Source: Aeromicrobium fastidiosum
GTDB lineage: Bacteria > Actinomycetota > Actinomycetes > Propionibacteriales > Nocardioidaceae
Reading direction: 5' to 3'
Assembly: GCF_017876595.1 (NCBI RefSeq)
Contig: NZ_JAGIOG010000001.1
Location: 2,604,001-2,668,000, forward strand
Length of the DNA: 64,000 nucleotides
Shown piece by piece: positions 1 through 8,276 of this stretch; the first letter of the stretch is position 1; each line of letters opens with the position of its first letter. The translations under genes were made by a program, and so were the position numbers. The notes below the pieces were generated by a model, which worked only from the letters and a program-made list of their open reading frames with translations, did not search any database and had not been told where the DNA came from.

Positions 1-351
1 GTCATCGGCTGGTCGATCAACCACCTCGACCAGCTGGGCGACGACACGCAGCTGGCGGCGTGCGACTACGTCGCGGTCAGCCCCGTGTGGGCGACGGTGA
101 CCAAGCCCGATGCGACCGAGCCGTTCGGGCTGGCGGGCGTCCGGGCCGTGGCGGACCTGCTCGCGCGGCGGCTCCCGCTGGTGGCGATCGGCGGCATCGA
201 CCTCGACAGGACGGCCGACGTCGTCCGCGCCGGTGCCGACGGGGTGGCGGTCGTGAGCGCGATCTGCGGCGCGGCCGATCCGCGGTCTGCGGCGGAGCAC
301 CTGCGCCGCGTGGTCGACGCCGCACTCGCGGAGACGGCGGCGGTGCGATGA
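1..351 (+). CDS. thiE: Thiamine-phosphate synthase, C-terminal part
   Basis: The 5' end lies outside the window; 116 residues remain. ThiE joins hydroxymethylpyrimidine-PP to thiazole phosphate to give thiamine phosphate. The visible part has the end of a TIM barrel: a YVAVSPVW strand, a TKPD segment that matches the substrate loop, and the phosphate-binding AIGGID and GADGVAVVSAI strands. The stop overlaps the next start (ATGA), so it is co-translated with thiD and belongs to the same thiamine operon. Any promoter or TPP riboswitch would be upstream of the window. Confidence 0.9.
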   Translation, partial: VIGWSINHLDQLGDDTQLAACDYVAVSPVWATVTKPDATEPFGLAGVRAVADLLARRLPLVAIGGIDLDRTADVVRAGADGVAVVSAICGAADPRSAAEHLRRVVDAALAETAAVR

Positions 352-1145
352 CCCGCACGGGAGTCATGCTGACCATCGCGGGATCGGACCCCTCGGGCGG
401 TGCCGGCATCCAGGCCGATCTCAAGACGGCAGCCGCACTGGGCGTCTACGGTGCCACGGTCGTCACGGCCCTGACGGCGCAGAACACGCTGGGCGTCACC
501 GGGGTGCACGCCGTGCCGGCGGCCTTCGTCAGGCAGCAGTACGAGGCCGTCGTCACGGACCTCGACGTGCGCGCCGTCAAGATCGGCATGCTCGGCTCGG
601 TCGAGGTCGTCCGGGCCGTCGCGGCGATGCTGCGGGAGCGCCCTGTGCCCGCGGTCGTGCTCGACCCCGTCATGGTCGCGACGTCCGGCGACCGGCTCGT
701 GCCCGAGGACGCCGCCGCCGCGATCCGTGAGCTGCTCGTGCCGCTGGCGTCGCTCGTGACGCCCAACGTGCCCGAGGCCGAGGTGCTGACGGGGCTCGGC
801 ATCGACTCGCCGGACGACCTCGAGGCGGCCGCGCGGGCTCTGCTCGCACTCGGCCCCGGCGCGGTGCTGGCCAAGGGCGGGCATCTCGACGGTGACCGGT
901 GTGTCGACGTGCTGGTCTCGGCGAGTGGCGTCCGCCGTCTCGAGTCGCCCCGGGTGCGCACCCGCAACACCCATGGCACGGGCTGCACCCTCTCGTCGGC
1001 GATCGCCGCGTACCTCGTGCGTGGGGACGACCTGCCCGACGCGGTGACGTCGGCCAAGGACTACCTGACGCGGGCGCTGGTCGCCGGTGCCGGGCTCGAG
1101 CTGGGGCGCGGCAGCGGGCCCGTCGACCACCGGGTGCACGGATGA
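348..1145 (+). CDS. thiD: Hydroxymethylpyrimidine/phosphomethylpyrimidine kinase
   Basis: 265 residues, full length for ThiD, which phosphorylates HMP and HMP-P for thiamine synthesis. It begins with the GSDPSGGAGIQADLK substrate/ATP loop and ends with the ribokinase-family anion hole NTHGTGCTLSSAIAA. The start is the ATG that overlaps the thiE stop; longer upstream extensions in this frame run through thiE and are not credible. Its own stop overlaps the tenA start (ATGA). The three genes therefore form a tightly coupled thiamine synthesis and salvage unit. Confidence 0.95.
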   Translation: MTRTGVMLTIAGSDPSGGAGIQADLKTAAALGVYGATVVTALTAQNTLGVTGVHAVPAAFVRQQYEAVVTDLDVRAVKIGMLGSVEVVRAVAAMLRERPVPAVVLDPVMVATSGDRLVPEDAAAAIRELLVPLASLVTPNVPEAEVLTGLGIDSPDDLEAAARALLALGPGAVLAKGGHLDGDRCVDVLVSASGVRRLESPRVRTRNTHGTGCTLSSAIAAYLVRGDDLPDAVTSAKDYLTRALVAGAGLELGRGSGPVDHRVHG

Positions 1146-1798
1146 CCGCCGTCTCGCAGGAGTGCTGGCAGTCGGTCGGCGACTGGTTCGACGCGATCTG
1201 CCGGCACGGGTTCGTCATGGGGCTGGCCGACGGATCGCTGCCCGAGGACGTCTTCGCCCGCTACCTGGTCGACGACGCCCACTACCTCGACCGCTACGCG
1301 CGGGTGCTGTCGACGCTGGCGGCACGGGCCCCGGACGTCGCCGGGGTCGAGCTGCTGGCCGGATCCGCGGTGGGGGCCGTCGCCGCGGAGCGTGAGCTGC
1401 ACCGGGCCTACCTGGTCCCTCGTGGCCTCGATCCCGACACGGCGGCCGTGCCCGAGGCGTCACCGACGTGCGTCGCCTACACCGGCTCGCTCGAGGCCGC
1501 CGCGCACGCGGCGCCGTTCGACGTCGCGCTGGCTGCGGTGCTGCCGTGCTTCCGCGTGTACGCCGAGGTCGGACGGCACGTCATGGCGCGCCGTGCGCCG
1601 GGCGACCATCCGTTCGGGGCATGGATCGACGCCTACGCGGCGCCGGAGTTCGACGAGGCGGTCGGCCGCGCCGAGGCCTACCTCGATGCCGTCGCGACTG
1701 ATCGCACCGCGGTCCTGCACGCCTACCGTCGCTCGACCCGCTTCGAGTGGATGTTCTGGGACAGCGCCTGGCGCGGCGAGGCCTGGCCGGTCGCGTAA
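1142..1798 (+). CDS. tenA: TenA family thiaminase II (aminopyrimidine aminohydrolase)
   Basis: 218 residues, the normal TenA length. TenA hydrolyses 4-amino-5-aminomethyl-2-methylpyrimidine, a thiamine breakdown product, to HMP that ThiD can use. Family landmarks are visible: VDDAHYL near the N-terminus (substrate Asp), LPCFRVYAEVG carrying the catalytic Cys (so TenA_C rather than the TenA_E class), and the C-terminal FEWMFWDSAW with the conserved Glu. Translationally coupled to thiD, which fits a salvage role. It is the last gene of the operon. Confidence 0.92.
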   Translation: MTAVSQECWQSVGDWFDAICRHGFVMGLADGSLPEDVFARYLVDDAHYLDRYARVLSTLAARAPDVAGVELLAGSAVGAVAAERELHRAYLVPRGLDPDTAAVPEASPTCVAYTGSLEAAAHAAPFDVALAAVLPCFRVYAEVGRHVMARRAPGDHPFGAWIDAYAAPEFDEAVGRAEAYLDAVATDRTAVLHAYRRSTRFEWMFWDSAWRGEAWPVA

Positions 1799-1837
1799 CA
1801 CGCGGACACAGCCACTTCACGGGCCTTTGTTCCGGGC

Positions 1838-1853
1838 GTGACCAACCCGAAAC
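1838..1853 (+). promoter_or_regulatory. GlnR-type box in front of the Nit1 cluster
   Basis: The sequence GTGAC-CAACCC-GAAAC fits the actinobacterial GlnR consensus gTnAC-n6-GaAAC exactly. It ends 22 bp before the first likely start codon of the cluster. The cluster's marker family (MSMEG_0572/Sll0783) is a nitrogen-starvation protein, so nitrogen control is expected. Binding is inferred. Confidence 0.55.
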
Positions 1854-1875
1854 ATCCGGGGCGCTGACTGGATGC

Positions 1876-2718
1876 ATGACGTTGACCGGATGCTTGACCA
1901 AGAGCGTGTTCGACAGCCACCGTCACATCGGCGCGCTGCCTGCGTACCCGTTCTACGGCGGCCCCGCGATCCGCGCCGACGTCACCGCCAAGGAGACCGT
2001 CGAGGGCTTCTTCGCCGACCTCGACCGCGAGGGCACCGAACGCGCGCTCGTGCTGCCCAACTACGGCGTGCCGGTGCCCGATGCGGCCTTCGACCTCAAC
2101 CCGTTGGCGGTCGAGGCAGCACAGAAGGACGACCGCGTCAGCTGCGGCCTCTGGGTCTCGCCCAAGGCATCCGACGCCGCGCGCAACGACGAGGCGCTGA
2201 AGCTCGTGGGGGAGTCGGGCGTCAAGGCGCTCAAGACGAGCTTCCTGCTCGGCGGTCACCCCACAGACCCCGACTGCGCCGACGAGATCGACAAGATCTT
2301 CACGACCGCCGCGCAGAACGACCTGGTCGTGCACGTGCACACCTCGCCGGGCGCCGCGTCCGACATCGACCAGGTCGGGACGCTCGTCGACACGTACGGC
2401 GACGACACCAAGATCCACCTCGTCCACCTCGGCGGCGGCATGAGCGGACACATGAAGCTCATCGGCGGTCGCCTCTTCGACTGGATCGAGGCCGGCAAGC
2501 AGGTCTACACCGACACGAGCTGGACGATCGGCTTCGCGCCGGTCTGGCTCGTGCAGGAGATCGAGAGGCGCGGCGTCGGCCACGACCGCATCCTGTTCGC
2601 CACCGATTGCCCCTGGGGCGACTTCGAGGGCGAGCACGCGCGCCTGTCTGCCGTCGCGAAGGACCCCGAGCTGTTCGAGGCATTCTTCCGCGGCAACTTC
2701 GAGAGCTTGTACGGCTGA
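1876..2718 (+). CDS. Amidohydrolase family protein (amidohydro_2), first gene of Nit1 cluster
   Basis: About 280 residues of a TIM-barrel metal-dependent hydrolase. Visible are the N-terminal strand FDSHRHIG (HxH-type metal site), a VVHVHTSPG strand (metal His), HLGGGMSGHMKL and the late FATDCPWGDF strand with the conserved Asp. Such proteins hydrolyse or decarboxylate small ring or amide substrates; the substrate here is unknown. The start is uncertain: ATG at 1876, or TTG 1894/GTG 1906, which would begin nearer the first barrel strand; none has a strong Shine-Dalgarno. It follows a GlnR-type box and precedes nitB by 84 bp. Confidence 0.75.
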   Translation: MTLTGCLTKSVFDSHRHIGALPAYPFYGGPAIRADVTAKETVEGFFADLDREGTERALVLPNYGVPVPDAAFDLNPLAVEAAQKDDRVSCGLWVSPKASDAARNDEALKLVGESGVKALKTSFLLGGHPTDPDCADEIDKIFTTAAQNDLVVHVHTSPGAASDIDQVGTLVDTYGDDTKIHLVHLGGGMSGHMKLIGGRLFDWIEAGKQVYTDTSWTIGFAPVWLVQEIERRGVGHDRILFATDCPWGDFEGEHARLSAVAKDPELFEAFFRGNFESLYG

Positions 2719-2802
2719 GCCGTCGTACGGCTGACTCCCACGAACCCTGGCCGCATCCCACCGGCCAGTGCAGCACCCCATACCCATCGCACAGGAGACG
2801 AC

Positions 2803-3327
2803 ATGACCGAGATCGACGACCAGATCACCGCCAACATCGAGGCCTCGCTCGCCGAGATCCAGCACCCCTCGCTGCCGAAGGGCACCAACCTCTACGGCTC
2901 GACCAAGATCTTCCCCGACTACCAGGCCGAGGAGGGGCAGTCGTACTTCACGCTGATCCACGGCATCCCGCACGAGTCGTCGGTCAGCTTCGTCGCGATC
3001 CTGCAGGCCACCCGCGCACTGCGCAAGGGCTTCGAGACCGCGATCTACTTCTACGGTCCCGGCACGCTCGCGTGCTCGGCCAACCGCGGCTTCCCGACGA
3101 CCGGCGACGCGGGCTTCCCGGGCGAGCTCAACATGAACGCCTCGCTCGAGACGTACATCGCCGAGGGCGGGACGGTCTACTGCTGCCGCTTCGGCCTGGC
3201 GCTGCACGGCATCCGCGAGGAGGACCTGATCGAGGGCGTCATTCCCGCGCACCCGCTCGACGTGCAGGACGCGATCATCCACTACGCCCGCAAGGGCGCG
3301 ATCATCAACTCCGTCTACAACCTCTGA
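2803..3327 (+). CDS. nitB: MSMEG_0572/Sll0783 family nitrogen-starvation protein (NitB)
   Basis: 174 residues. I recognise this as the marker protein of the Nit1 cluster: the cyanobacterial member Sll0783 is nitrogen-starvation induced, and in Pseudomonas the homologue is NitB of the cyanide-assimilation cluster Nit1C (family knowledge). It has a DsrE/F-like look, with an alpha/beta pattern and a FYGPGTLACSANRGFP segment holding a Cys, plus VYCCRFGLALHGI. A clear Shine-Dalgarno (AGGAGA) precedes the ATG. The biochemical role is not known. It sits directly upstream of the radical SAM gene with a 2-bp gap. Confidence 0.85.
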   Translation: MTEIDDQITANIEASLAEIQHPSLPKGTNLYGSTKIFPDYQAEEGQSYFTLIHGIPHESSVSFVAILQATRALRKGFETAIYFYGPGTLACSANRGFPTTGDAGFPGELNMNASLETYIAEGGTVYCCRFGLALHGIREEDLIEGVIPAHPLDVQDAIIHYARKGAIINSVYNL

Positions 3328-3329
3328 TC

Positions 3330-4421
3330 ATGACCGCGCCCGCCTGCGGTGGATCCACCGCCACACGGACGACGACCCGGGTCGACGTCGCGATCCAGGG
3401 CATCCGGCTGCTCGACGCGCCCGTGAGCCGGCAGTCGGGTGCGGGACCGAGCGATGACGGTCACGTGCTGCTCGGGGGGGTCGGGACCGCGATCCCGATC
3501 AATCCCGACAGCCCGTTCACGATCAACCGGGGGCGCCTGCTCCTCGACGGGGCCGACACCGGCCTCGGCGTGGAGCCGGTGCGCCGCCCGGCGTTCTACG
3601 ACCTCGAGACCGCCGACGGCGTCTCGTACGAGAAGATCGCGCGCCTGCACTCGGCCAACGTGCTCGCCACGACCGTCGTGCAGACGTGCGTGCGGTACGA
3701 CGAGGCCGAACGGTGCCGGTTCTGCGCGATCGAGAAGTCGCTCGAGGCGGGCTCGACGATCGCGGTCAAGACGCCCGCGCAGATCGCCGAGGTGGCCAAG
3801 GCCGCCCACGAGCTCGACGGCATCACCCAGATGGTGATGACGACCGGCACGTCGAACGGACGCGACCGCGGTGCGACCCACCTGGCACGGTGCGTGCGGG
3901 CCGTGCGCGAGGTGCTGCCCGATCTCGCGATCCAGGTGCAGTGCGAGCCGCCGGCCGACCTGCGCACGATCACCGACCTGTACGAGGCCGGTGCCCGGTC
4001 GATCGGCATCCACGTCGAGTCGATGGACGACGAGGTGCGCCGCCGCTGGATGCCGGGCAAGTCGACGGTGCCGCTCGACGAGTACCGCGCCGCGTGGCGC
4101 GAGGCCGTCCGCGTGTTCGGCCACAACCAGGTCTCGACCTATCTGCTGGTCGGGCTGGGCGAGGACCCGGACGAGATGGTTGCCTCAGCGCAGGAGCTCG
4201 TCGACATGGGCGTCTACCCCTTCGTCGTGCCGTTCAGGCCGCTGGCCGGCACGCTCGCGACGGACGTCGACGGCGTGGCCCCGCCGCCCGCCGAGGTGCT
4301 GCAGGACGTGACCCGTCGTGTCGCCCACGCCCTGATGGAGGCCGGCATGCACGGCTCCGACCAGGCCGCCGGGTGCGCCGCGTGCGGTGCCTGCAGCGTG
4401 CTCCAGAGCGAAGGGGCGTGA
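3330..4421 (+). CDS. nitD: MSMEG_0568 family radical SAM protein (NitD)
   Basis: 363 residues. The cluster-binding motif is CVRYDEAERCRFC, i.e. Cys-x8-Cys-x2-Cys at about residues 118-130, wider than the common x3-x2 spacing. It is followed by a TIM-barrel core (MVMTTGTSNGRDRG, IQVQCEPP, YLLVGLGEDPDEM). The C-terminus has a second cysteine patch, GCAACGACSVL (Cys-x2-Cys-x2-Cys), which could hold an auxiliary iron-sulfur site. The chosen ATG follows the nitB stop by 2 bp; the longer upstream extension overlaps nitB. Part of the conserved Nit1 core with nitrilase, GNAT and AIR synthase; its reaction is unknown. Confidence 0.88.
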   Translation: MTAPACGGSTATRTTTRVDVAIQGIRLLDAPVSRQSGAGPSDDGHVLLGGVGTAIPINPDSPFTINRGRLLLDGADTGLGVEPVRRPAFYDLETADGVSYEKIARLHSANVLATTVVQTCVRYDEAERCRFCAIEKSLEAGSTIAVKTPAQIAEVAKAAHELDGITQMVMTTGTSNGRDRGATHLARCVRAVREVLPDLAIQVQCEPPADLRTITDLYEAGARSIGIHVESMDDEVRRRWMPGKSTVPLDEYRAAWREAVRVFGHNQVSTYLLVGLGEDPDEMVASAQELVDMGVYPFVVPFRPLAGTLATDVDGVAPPPAEVLQDVTRRVAHALMEAGMHGSDQAAGCAACGACSVLQSEGA

Positions 4422-4425
4422 CGAG

Positions 4426-5874
4426 ATGACGATCGTCGACCTCGACCGGGGCATCCTGACCGGCACGCGGCCCGTCCCCGTGCCGACCTTCATCGTCGAG
4501 CAGGCACACGCGCGCGCCGACCTCGACGCCTTCCGGGCGCTGCGGCGCGAGGTGTTCGTCGCGGAGCAGGGGATCTTCGATGCGGACGACCACGACCGCA
4601 TCGACGACGACCCGCGCGCCGTCGTGCTGGTCGCCCGGGCAACCGACGGGACGCTGCTCGGCGGAGTCCGTGTCGCGCCCGCCGTCGAGGGACGCGACAT
4701 CGGCTGGTGGTCCGGGAGCCGGCTGGCCGTCAGCGCCGAGGCACGCACGCACGCGGGCATCGGCGCGGCACTCGTGCGGGCTGCCTGCGCCCGGGCCGAG
4801 GCCGAGGGTGCGCTGCGCTTCGACGCGACGGTGCAGGCACAGAACGAGCGGCTGTTCCGCCGACTCGGGTGGAGGTCGCTGACGACGCTCGACGTGCACG
4901 GCCGTCCGCACGTCCACATGCTGTGGCCGATCGACCGGGCCCAGCGGCTCGCCGACGCCACCAAGGCGGTCCTCGGATCGCTGCTGCACGACCTCGGCGG
5001 TGGCGGTGCCGCTGCCTTGACCGGTGCCCTGGGCGGTACGGGGTTCATCGGCGACGATGCGGCCCCCGTGCCCGGCTCGGACCTGCTGGCCGCATGCGAC
5101 GCGATCCTGCCGTCGATGGTCGAGCGCGATCCCGAGTGGGCCGGCTGGTGCGCCGTGCTGGTCAACCTCAACGACATCTCCGCGATGGGCGCCTCGCCCG
5201 TCGGTCTGCTCGACGCCGTCGGTGCCCGGGACGCCTCGTTCGCGCGGCGGATCTTCCGGGGCCTGCGGGCCGCCTCGCAGGCCTGGGGGGTGCCGATCAT
5301 CGGCGGGCACACGCAGCTGGGTGTCCCGGCCGCGCTCAGCGTCACGGCGCTGGGCCGCACCGACTCCCCGGTCGCCGGGGGTGGCGGCAGCCCGGGGGAG
5401 TCCTTGAGGCTGACCGCCGATCTCGGCGGCGAATGGCGGCCCGGCTACACCGGCAGCCAGTGGGACTCCTCGTCGCACCGCCGCGCAGGCGAGCTGCGCG
5501 CGCTGGCCGGGGTCGTCCCGGCGCTGCGCCCCACGGCGGCCAAGGACGTCAGCATGGCCGGCGTCATCGGCACGACGGGGATGCTCGCCGAGGCGAGCGG
5601 CTGCAAGGCCGTCCTCGACGTCGACCAGGTGCCCATGCCACCGGCGACGACGGCCGGCGACTGGATGACCTGCTTCCCGGGGTTCGCGATGGTCACGACA
5701 GAGCGCACCCCGGCACGCGCCGCGCTTCCGGCCTTCGTCGACACCGTCGTCTGCGGACGGCTGACCGACGGGCGCGGGGTCGACCTGCGCTGGCCCGACG
5801 GCGTCGTGACCTCCGCGATCACCGACACCGTCACCGGACTGCCCACCATCACGACGACGAAGGACCGCTCATGA
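4426..5874 (+). CDS. MSMEG_0567/Sll0787 family fusion: GNAT acetyltransferase + AIR synthase-like (NitE-NitF)
   Basis: 482 residues in two domains. Residues about 15-165 are a GNAT fold (FRALRREVFVAEQGIF, a degenerate acetyl-CoA loop around RTHAGIGAALVRAACA, then NERLFRRLGW). Residues about 175-480 are an AIR synthase/ThiL-type ATP-binding enzyme, with NLNDISAMGASPVGLLD and GGHTQLG as metal-ATP motifs and GVIGTTGMLAE further on. In some Nit1 clusters the halves are separate genes (nitE, nitF). The start ATG lies 4 bp after the nitD stop; the stop overlaps the nitrilase ATG. The linked pair suggests phosphorylation plus acylation of one intermediate, which is inference. Confidence 0.85.
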   Translation: MTIVDLDRGILTGTRPVPVPTFIVEQAHARADLDAFRALRREVFVAEQGIFDADDHDRIDDDPRAVVLVARATDGTLLGGVRVAPAVEGRDIGWWSGSRLAVSAEARTHAGIGAALVRAACARAEAEGALRFDATVQAQNERLFRRLGWRSLTTLDVHGRPHVHMLWPIDRAQRLADATKAVLGSLLHDLGGGGAAALTGALGGTGFIGDDAAPVPGSDLLAACDAILPSMVERDPEWAGWCAVLVNLNDISAMGASPVGLLDAVGARDASFARRIFRGLRAASQAWGVPIIGGHTQLGVPAALSVTALGRTDSPVAGGGGSPGESLRLTADLGGEWRPGYTGSQWDSSSHRRAGELRALAGVVPALRPTAAKDVSMAGVIGTTGMLAEASGCKAVLDVDQVPMPPATTAGDWMTCFPGFAMVTTERTPARAALPAFVDTVVCGRLTDGRGVDLRWPDGVVTSAITDTVTGLPTITTTKDRS

Positions 5875-6722
5875 CCATCACCCACCTGGCCGCGGCATCG
5901 GCCGCCTTCGGGCGAGACCTCGACGAGGCCTACGCGCTGATCGCCCGGCTCGTCGACGAGGCGCGAGCACGCGACGTCCGACTGCTCGCACTGCCCGAGG
6001 CGACGCTGGGCGGCTACCTCTCGACGCTGCACACCGATGGTGACGGCCCCGACTCGCTGCCACCCGTCCTCGACGTGGACGGACCCGAGCTGCGCCGGGT
6101 CGCCGAGATCGCCGGCGACATGACCCTCGTGCTCGGCTTCTGCGAGGCGGACGGCGGCACCCGCTACAACAGCGCGGCGGCCGTGAACGGTGACGGCGTG
6201 CTGGGCGTGCACCGCAAGGTGCACCAGCCGCTGGGAGAGAACCTCTACTACGAGGCCGGAGACGTGTACCAAGCCGTCGACACTCCGGTCGGCAGGCTCG
6301 GCATGCTGATCTGCTACGACAAGGCCTTCCCCGAGGCGGCGCGCGCCCTGGCCCTCGACGGGGCACAGGTCGTTGCCTGCATCTCGGCCTGGCCCTCGTC
6401 GCGCACCGCGGGTGCTGCCGACATCGCCGAGGACCGGTGGACCAAGCGGTTCAACCTGTTCGACCAGGCGCGGGCGCTCGAGAACCAGATCGTGTGGGTC
6501 GCCGCCAACCAGGTCGGCACGTTCGGGTCGATGCGGTTCGTCGCGAACGCCAAGATCGTCGGGCCGGGCGGCGACGTGCTCGCCACGACCGGCACCGACG
6601 CCGGGCTGGCGATCGCCGGGGTCGACCTCGACGAGGCGCTCGACACCGCGCGGCGGTCGATGTTCCACCTGCGCGACCGCCGCCCCGAGACCTACGTCAT
6701 GAAGGCGCCGGTCCATGCCTGA
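5871..6722 (+). CDS. nitC: Nitrilase-superfamily hydrolase of the Nit1 cluster (NitC-type), active site intact
   Basis: 283 residues, full nitrilase-superfamily length. The catalytic residues can be placed: Glu43 in LPEATLGGY, Lys116 in VHRKVHQP, a second Glu at 128 (LYYEAGD) and the nucleophile Cys148 in GMLICYDKAFPE. In Nit1C of Pseudomonas the nitrilase is required for growth on cyanide as nitrogen source (established for that system); whether the substrate is the same here is unknown. The ATG overlaps the previous stop and the gene overlaps the next one by 8 bp. Confidence 0.87.
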   Translation: MTITHLAAASAAFGRDLDEAYALIARLVDEARARDVRLLALPEATLGGYLSTLHTDGDGPDSLPPVLDVDGPELRRVAEIAGDMTLVLGFCEADGGTRYNSAAAVNGDGVLGVHRKVHQPLGENLYYEAGDVYQAVDTPVGRLGMLICYDKAFPEAARALALDGAQVVACISAWPSSRTAGAADIAEDRWTKRFNLFDQARALENQIVWVAANQVGTFGSMRFVANAKIVGPGGDVLATTGTDAGLAIAGVDLDEALDTARRSMFHLRDRRPETYVMKAPVHA

Positions 6723-7023
6723 GATGACCGTGACGGTGCGCTGGCCCGACGGGCGCGTCGCCGACTGCTACTCGCCGTCGCTCGTGATGCACGACCACCT
6801 GTCCGCCGGGACGTCGTACCGCGTCGACGAGTTCGTCCGCCGGGCCGCGGTGGCCCTCGGCGAGGCGAGCGAGCGCGTCCGGGCCACGTACGGCTTCACG
6901 TGCTCGGCGTCGGCCGCCTCGCTCGAGCGCATCGAGCGGAGCGCCGCGACCTTCGACCCGCACGACTCGGTCGACGTCCTCGACATGCAACCACCCCTTC
7001 CCGTCACCCAGGAGACCGCATGA
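6715..7023 (+). CDS. nitG: MSMEG_0570 family small Nit1-cluster protein (NitG)
   Basis: 102 residues from the ATG at 6715, or 99 from the ATG at 6724; either fits. It has the family opening (TVRWPDGRVADCYSPSLVMHDHL) followed by a helical segment and a DSVDVLDMQPPLP ending. Members are nitrogen-starvation responsive and confined to Nit1 clusters; function unknown. It overlaps the nitrilase gene by 8 bp and its stop overlaps the flavoprotein start (ATGA), so it is made with both neighbours. Confidence 0.82.
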   Translation: MPEMTVTVRWPDGRVADCYSPSLVMHDHLSAGTSYRVDEFVRRAAVALGEASERVRATYGFTCSASAASLERIERSAATFDPHDSVDVLDMQPPLPVTQETA

Positions 7024-8273
7024 GCATTCCCGTCGCGATCGTCGGCGCCGGCCAGGCCGGACTGTCGGTCAGCTGGTTCCTGAAGCGGGAGGGCGTCGAG
7101 CACGTGCTGCTCGAGGCGTCCACCACCGCCCACGAGTGGACCGATCGGCGGTGGGACAACTTCACCCTCGTGACGCCCAACTGGCACTGCCGGCTGCCCG
7201 GCTACGCGTACGACGGCGACGATCCCGACGGGTTCATGACCCGCGAGCAGGTCGCCGCCTGGCTGGCGGGCTACGCCGACAGCTTCGCCCCGCCTGTCCG
7301 CGAGCACACCGCCGTGACGTCGCTGGTCGAGCGTGACGGCGGCGGGTTCGTGCTGACGCTGCGGGGACCGGACGGCGAAGAGACACTCGAGGCCGAGCAC
7401 GTCGTCCTGGCGACCGGCGGCTACCACGTGCCGATCGTGCCGCCGTTCGCCGCGGCGATCGACCCGTCGATCACGCAGGTGCACTCGGCCGACTACCGCA
7501 ACGCCAGCCAGCTGCCGGACGGCGACGTGCTCGTCGTGGGATCGGGACAGTCGGGCGCGCAGATCGCCGAGGACCTCCACCTGGAGGGACGGTCGGTGCA
7601 CCTCGCGCTGGGCGACGCGCCACGCGTCGCGCGCACCTACCGTGGGCGTGACTGCATGACCTGGCTCGCCGACATGGGCCTGTACGACACCCCCGTGCAG
7701 CAGTACCCGGGCGGTCGGGCGGCACGGGAGAAGACCAATCACTACGTCACGGGCCGCGACGGCGGGCGCGACATCGACCTGCGCCAGTTCGCGGCCGAGG
7801 GCATGCGCCTGTACGGGCTGATGTCGGGCGCGGAGGGCACGACCCTGTCGTTCGAACCGACCATGACGCAGGCCCTCGACAGCGCGGACGCGGTCTACAA
7901 CTCGATCTGCCGCGACATCGACGCGTACATCGAGCGGGAGGGCATCGACGCCCCGCCCGGTGGCCGGTACGACCCGGTCTGGGTGCCCGACCACGAGCCG
8001 CGGGTGCTCGACCTCGCAGCTGCCGGCGTCACGTCGATCATCTGGGGCATCGGCTACCGACCCGACTACCGCTGGGTCAAGGTGGGGGTGTTCGACGGTG
8101 CTGCGGCACCCACCCACACGCGTGGCGTGACGTCGGTGCCGGGGCTCTACTTCCTCGGCCTGCCGTGGATGCACACGTGGGGATCGGGACGGTTCGCCGG
8201 CATCGCACGCGACGCCGAGCATGTCTTCTCGTGCATCGTCGGGGCTCGCCGGCCCGCCGCGGCGGATCGCTAG
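7020..8273 (+). CDS. nitH: MSMEG_0569 family FAD-dependent monooxygenase-like oxidoreductase (NitH)
   Basis: 417 residues with two dinucleotide-binding folds: VAIVGAGQAGLS at the N-terminus for FAD and VLVVGSGQSGAQIAEDL in the middle for NAD(P)H, as in flavin-containing monooxygenases. IIWGIGYRPDY and GLPWMHTWGSGRF near the end are typical FMO-like closing motifs. It is the oxidative enzyme of the Nit1 core. The likely role is oxidation of an amine or nitrogenous intermediate, by inference. ATG overlaps the nitG stop; the next gene begins 3 bp after its stop. Confidence 0.88.
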   Translation: MSIPVAIVGAGQAGLSVSWFLKREGVEHVLLEASTTAHEWTDRRWDNFTLVTPNWHCRLPGYAYDGDDPDGFMTREQVAAWLAGYADSFAPPVREHTAVTSLVERDGGGFVLTLRGPDGEETLEAEHVVLATGGYHVPIVPPFAAAIDPSITQVHSADYRNASQLPDGDVLVVGSGQSGAQIAEDLHLEGRSVHLALGDAPRVARTYRGRDCMTWLADMGLYDTPVQQYPGGRAAREKTNHYVTGRDGGRDIDLRQFAAEGMRLYGLMSGAEGTTLSFEPTMTQALDSADAVYNSICRDIDAYIEREGIDAPPGGRYDPVWVPDHEPRVLDLAAAGVTSIIWGIGYRPDYRWVKVGVFDGAAAPTHTRGVTSVPGLYFLGLPWMHTWGSGRFAGIARDAEHVFSCIVGARRPAAADR

Positions 8274-8276
8274 GCC

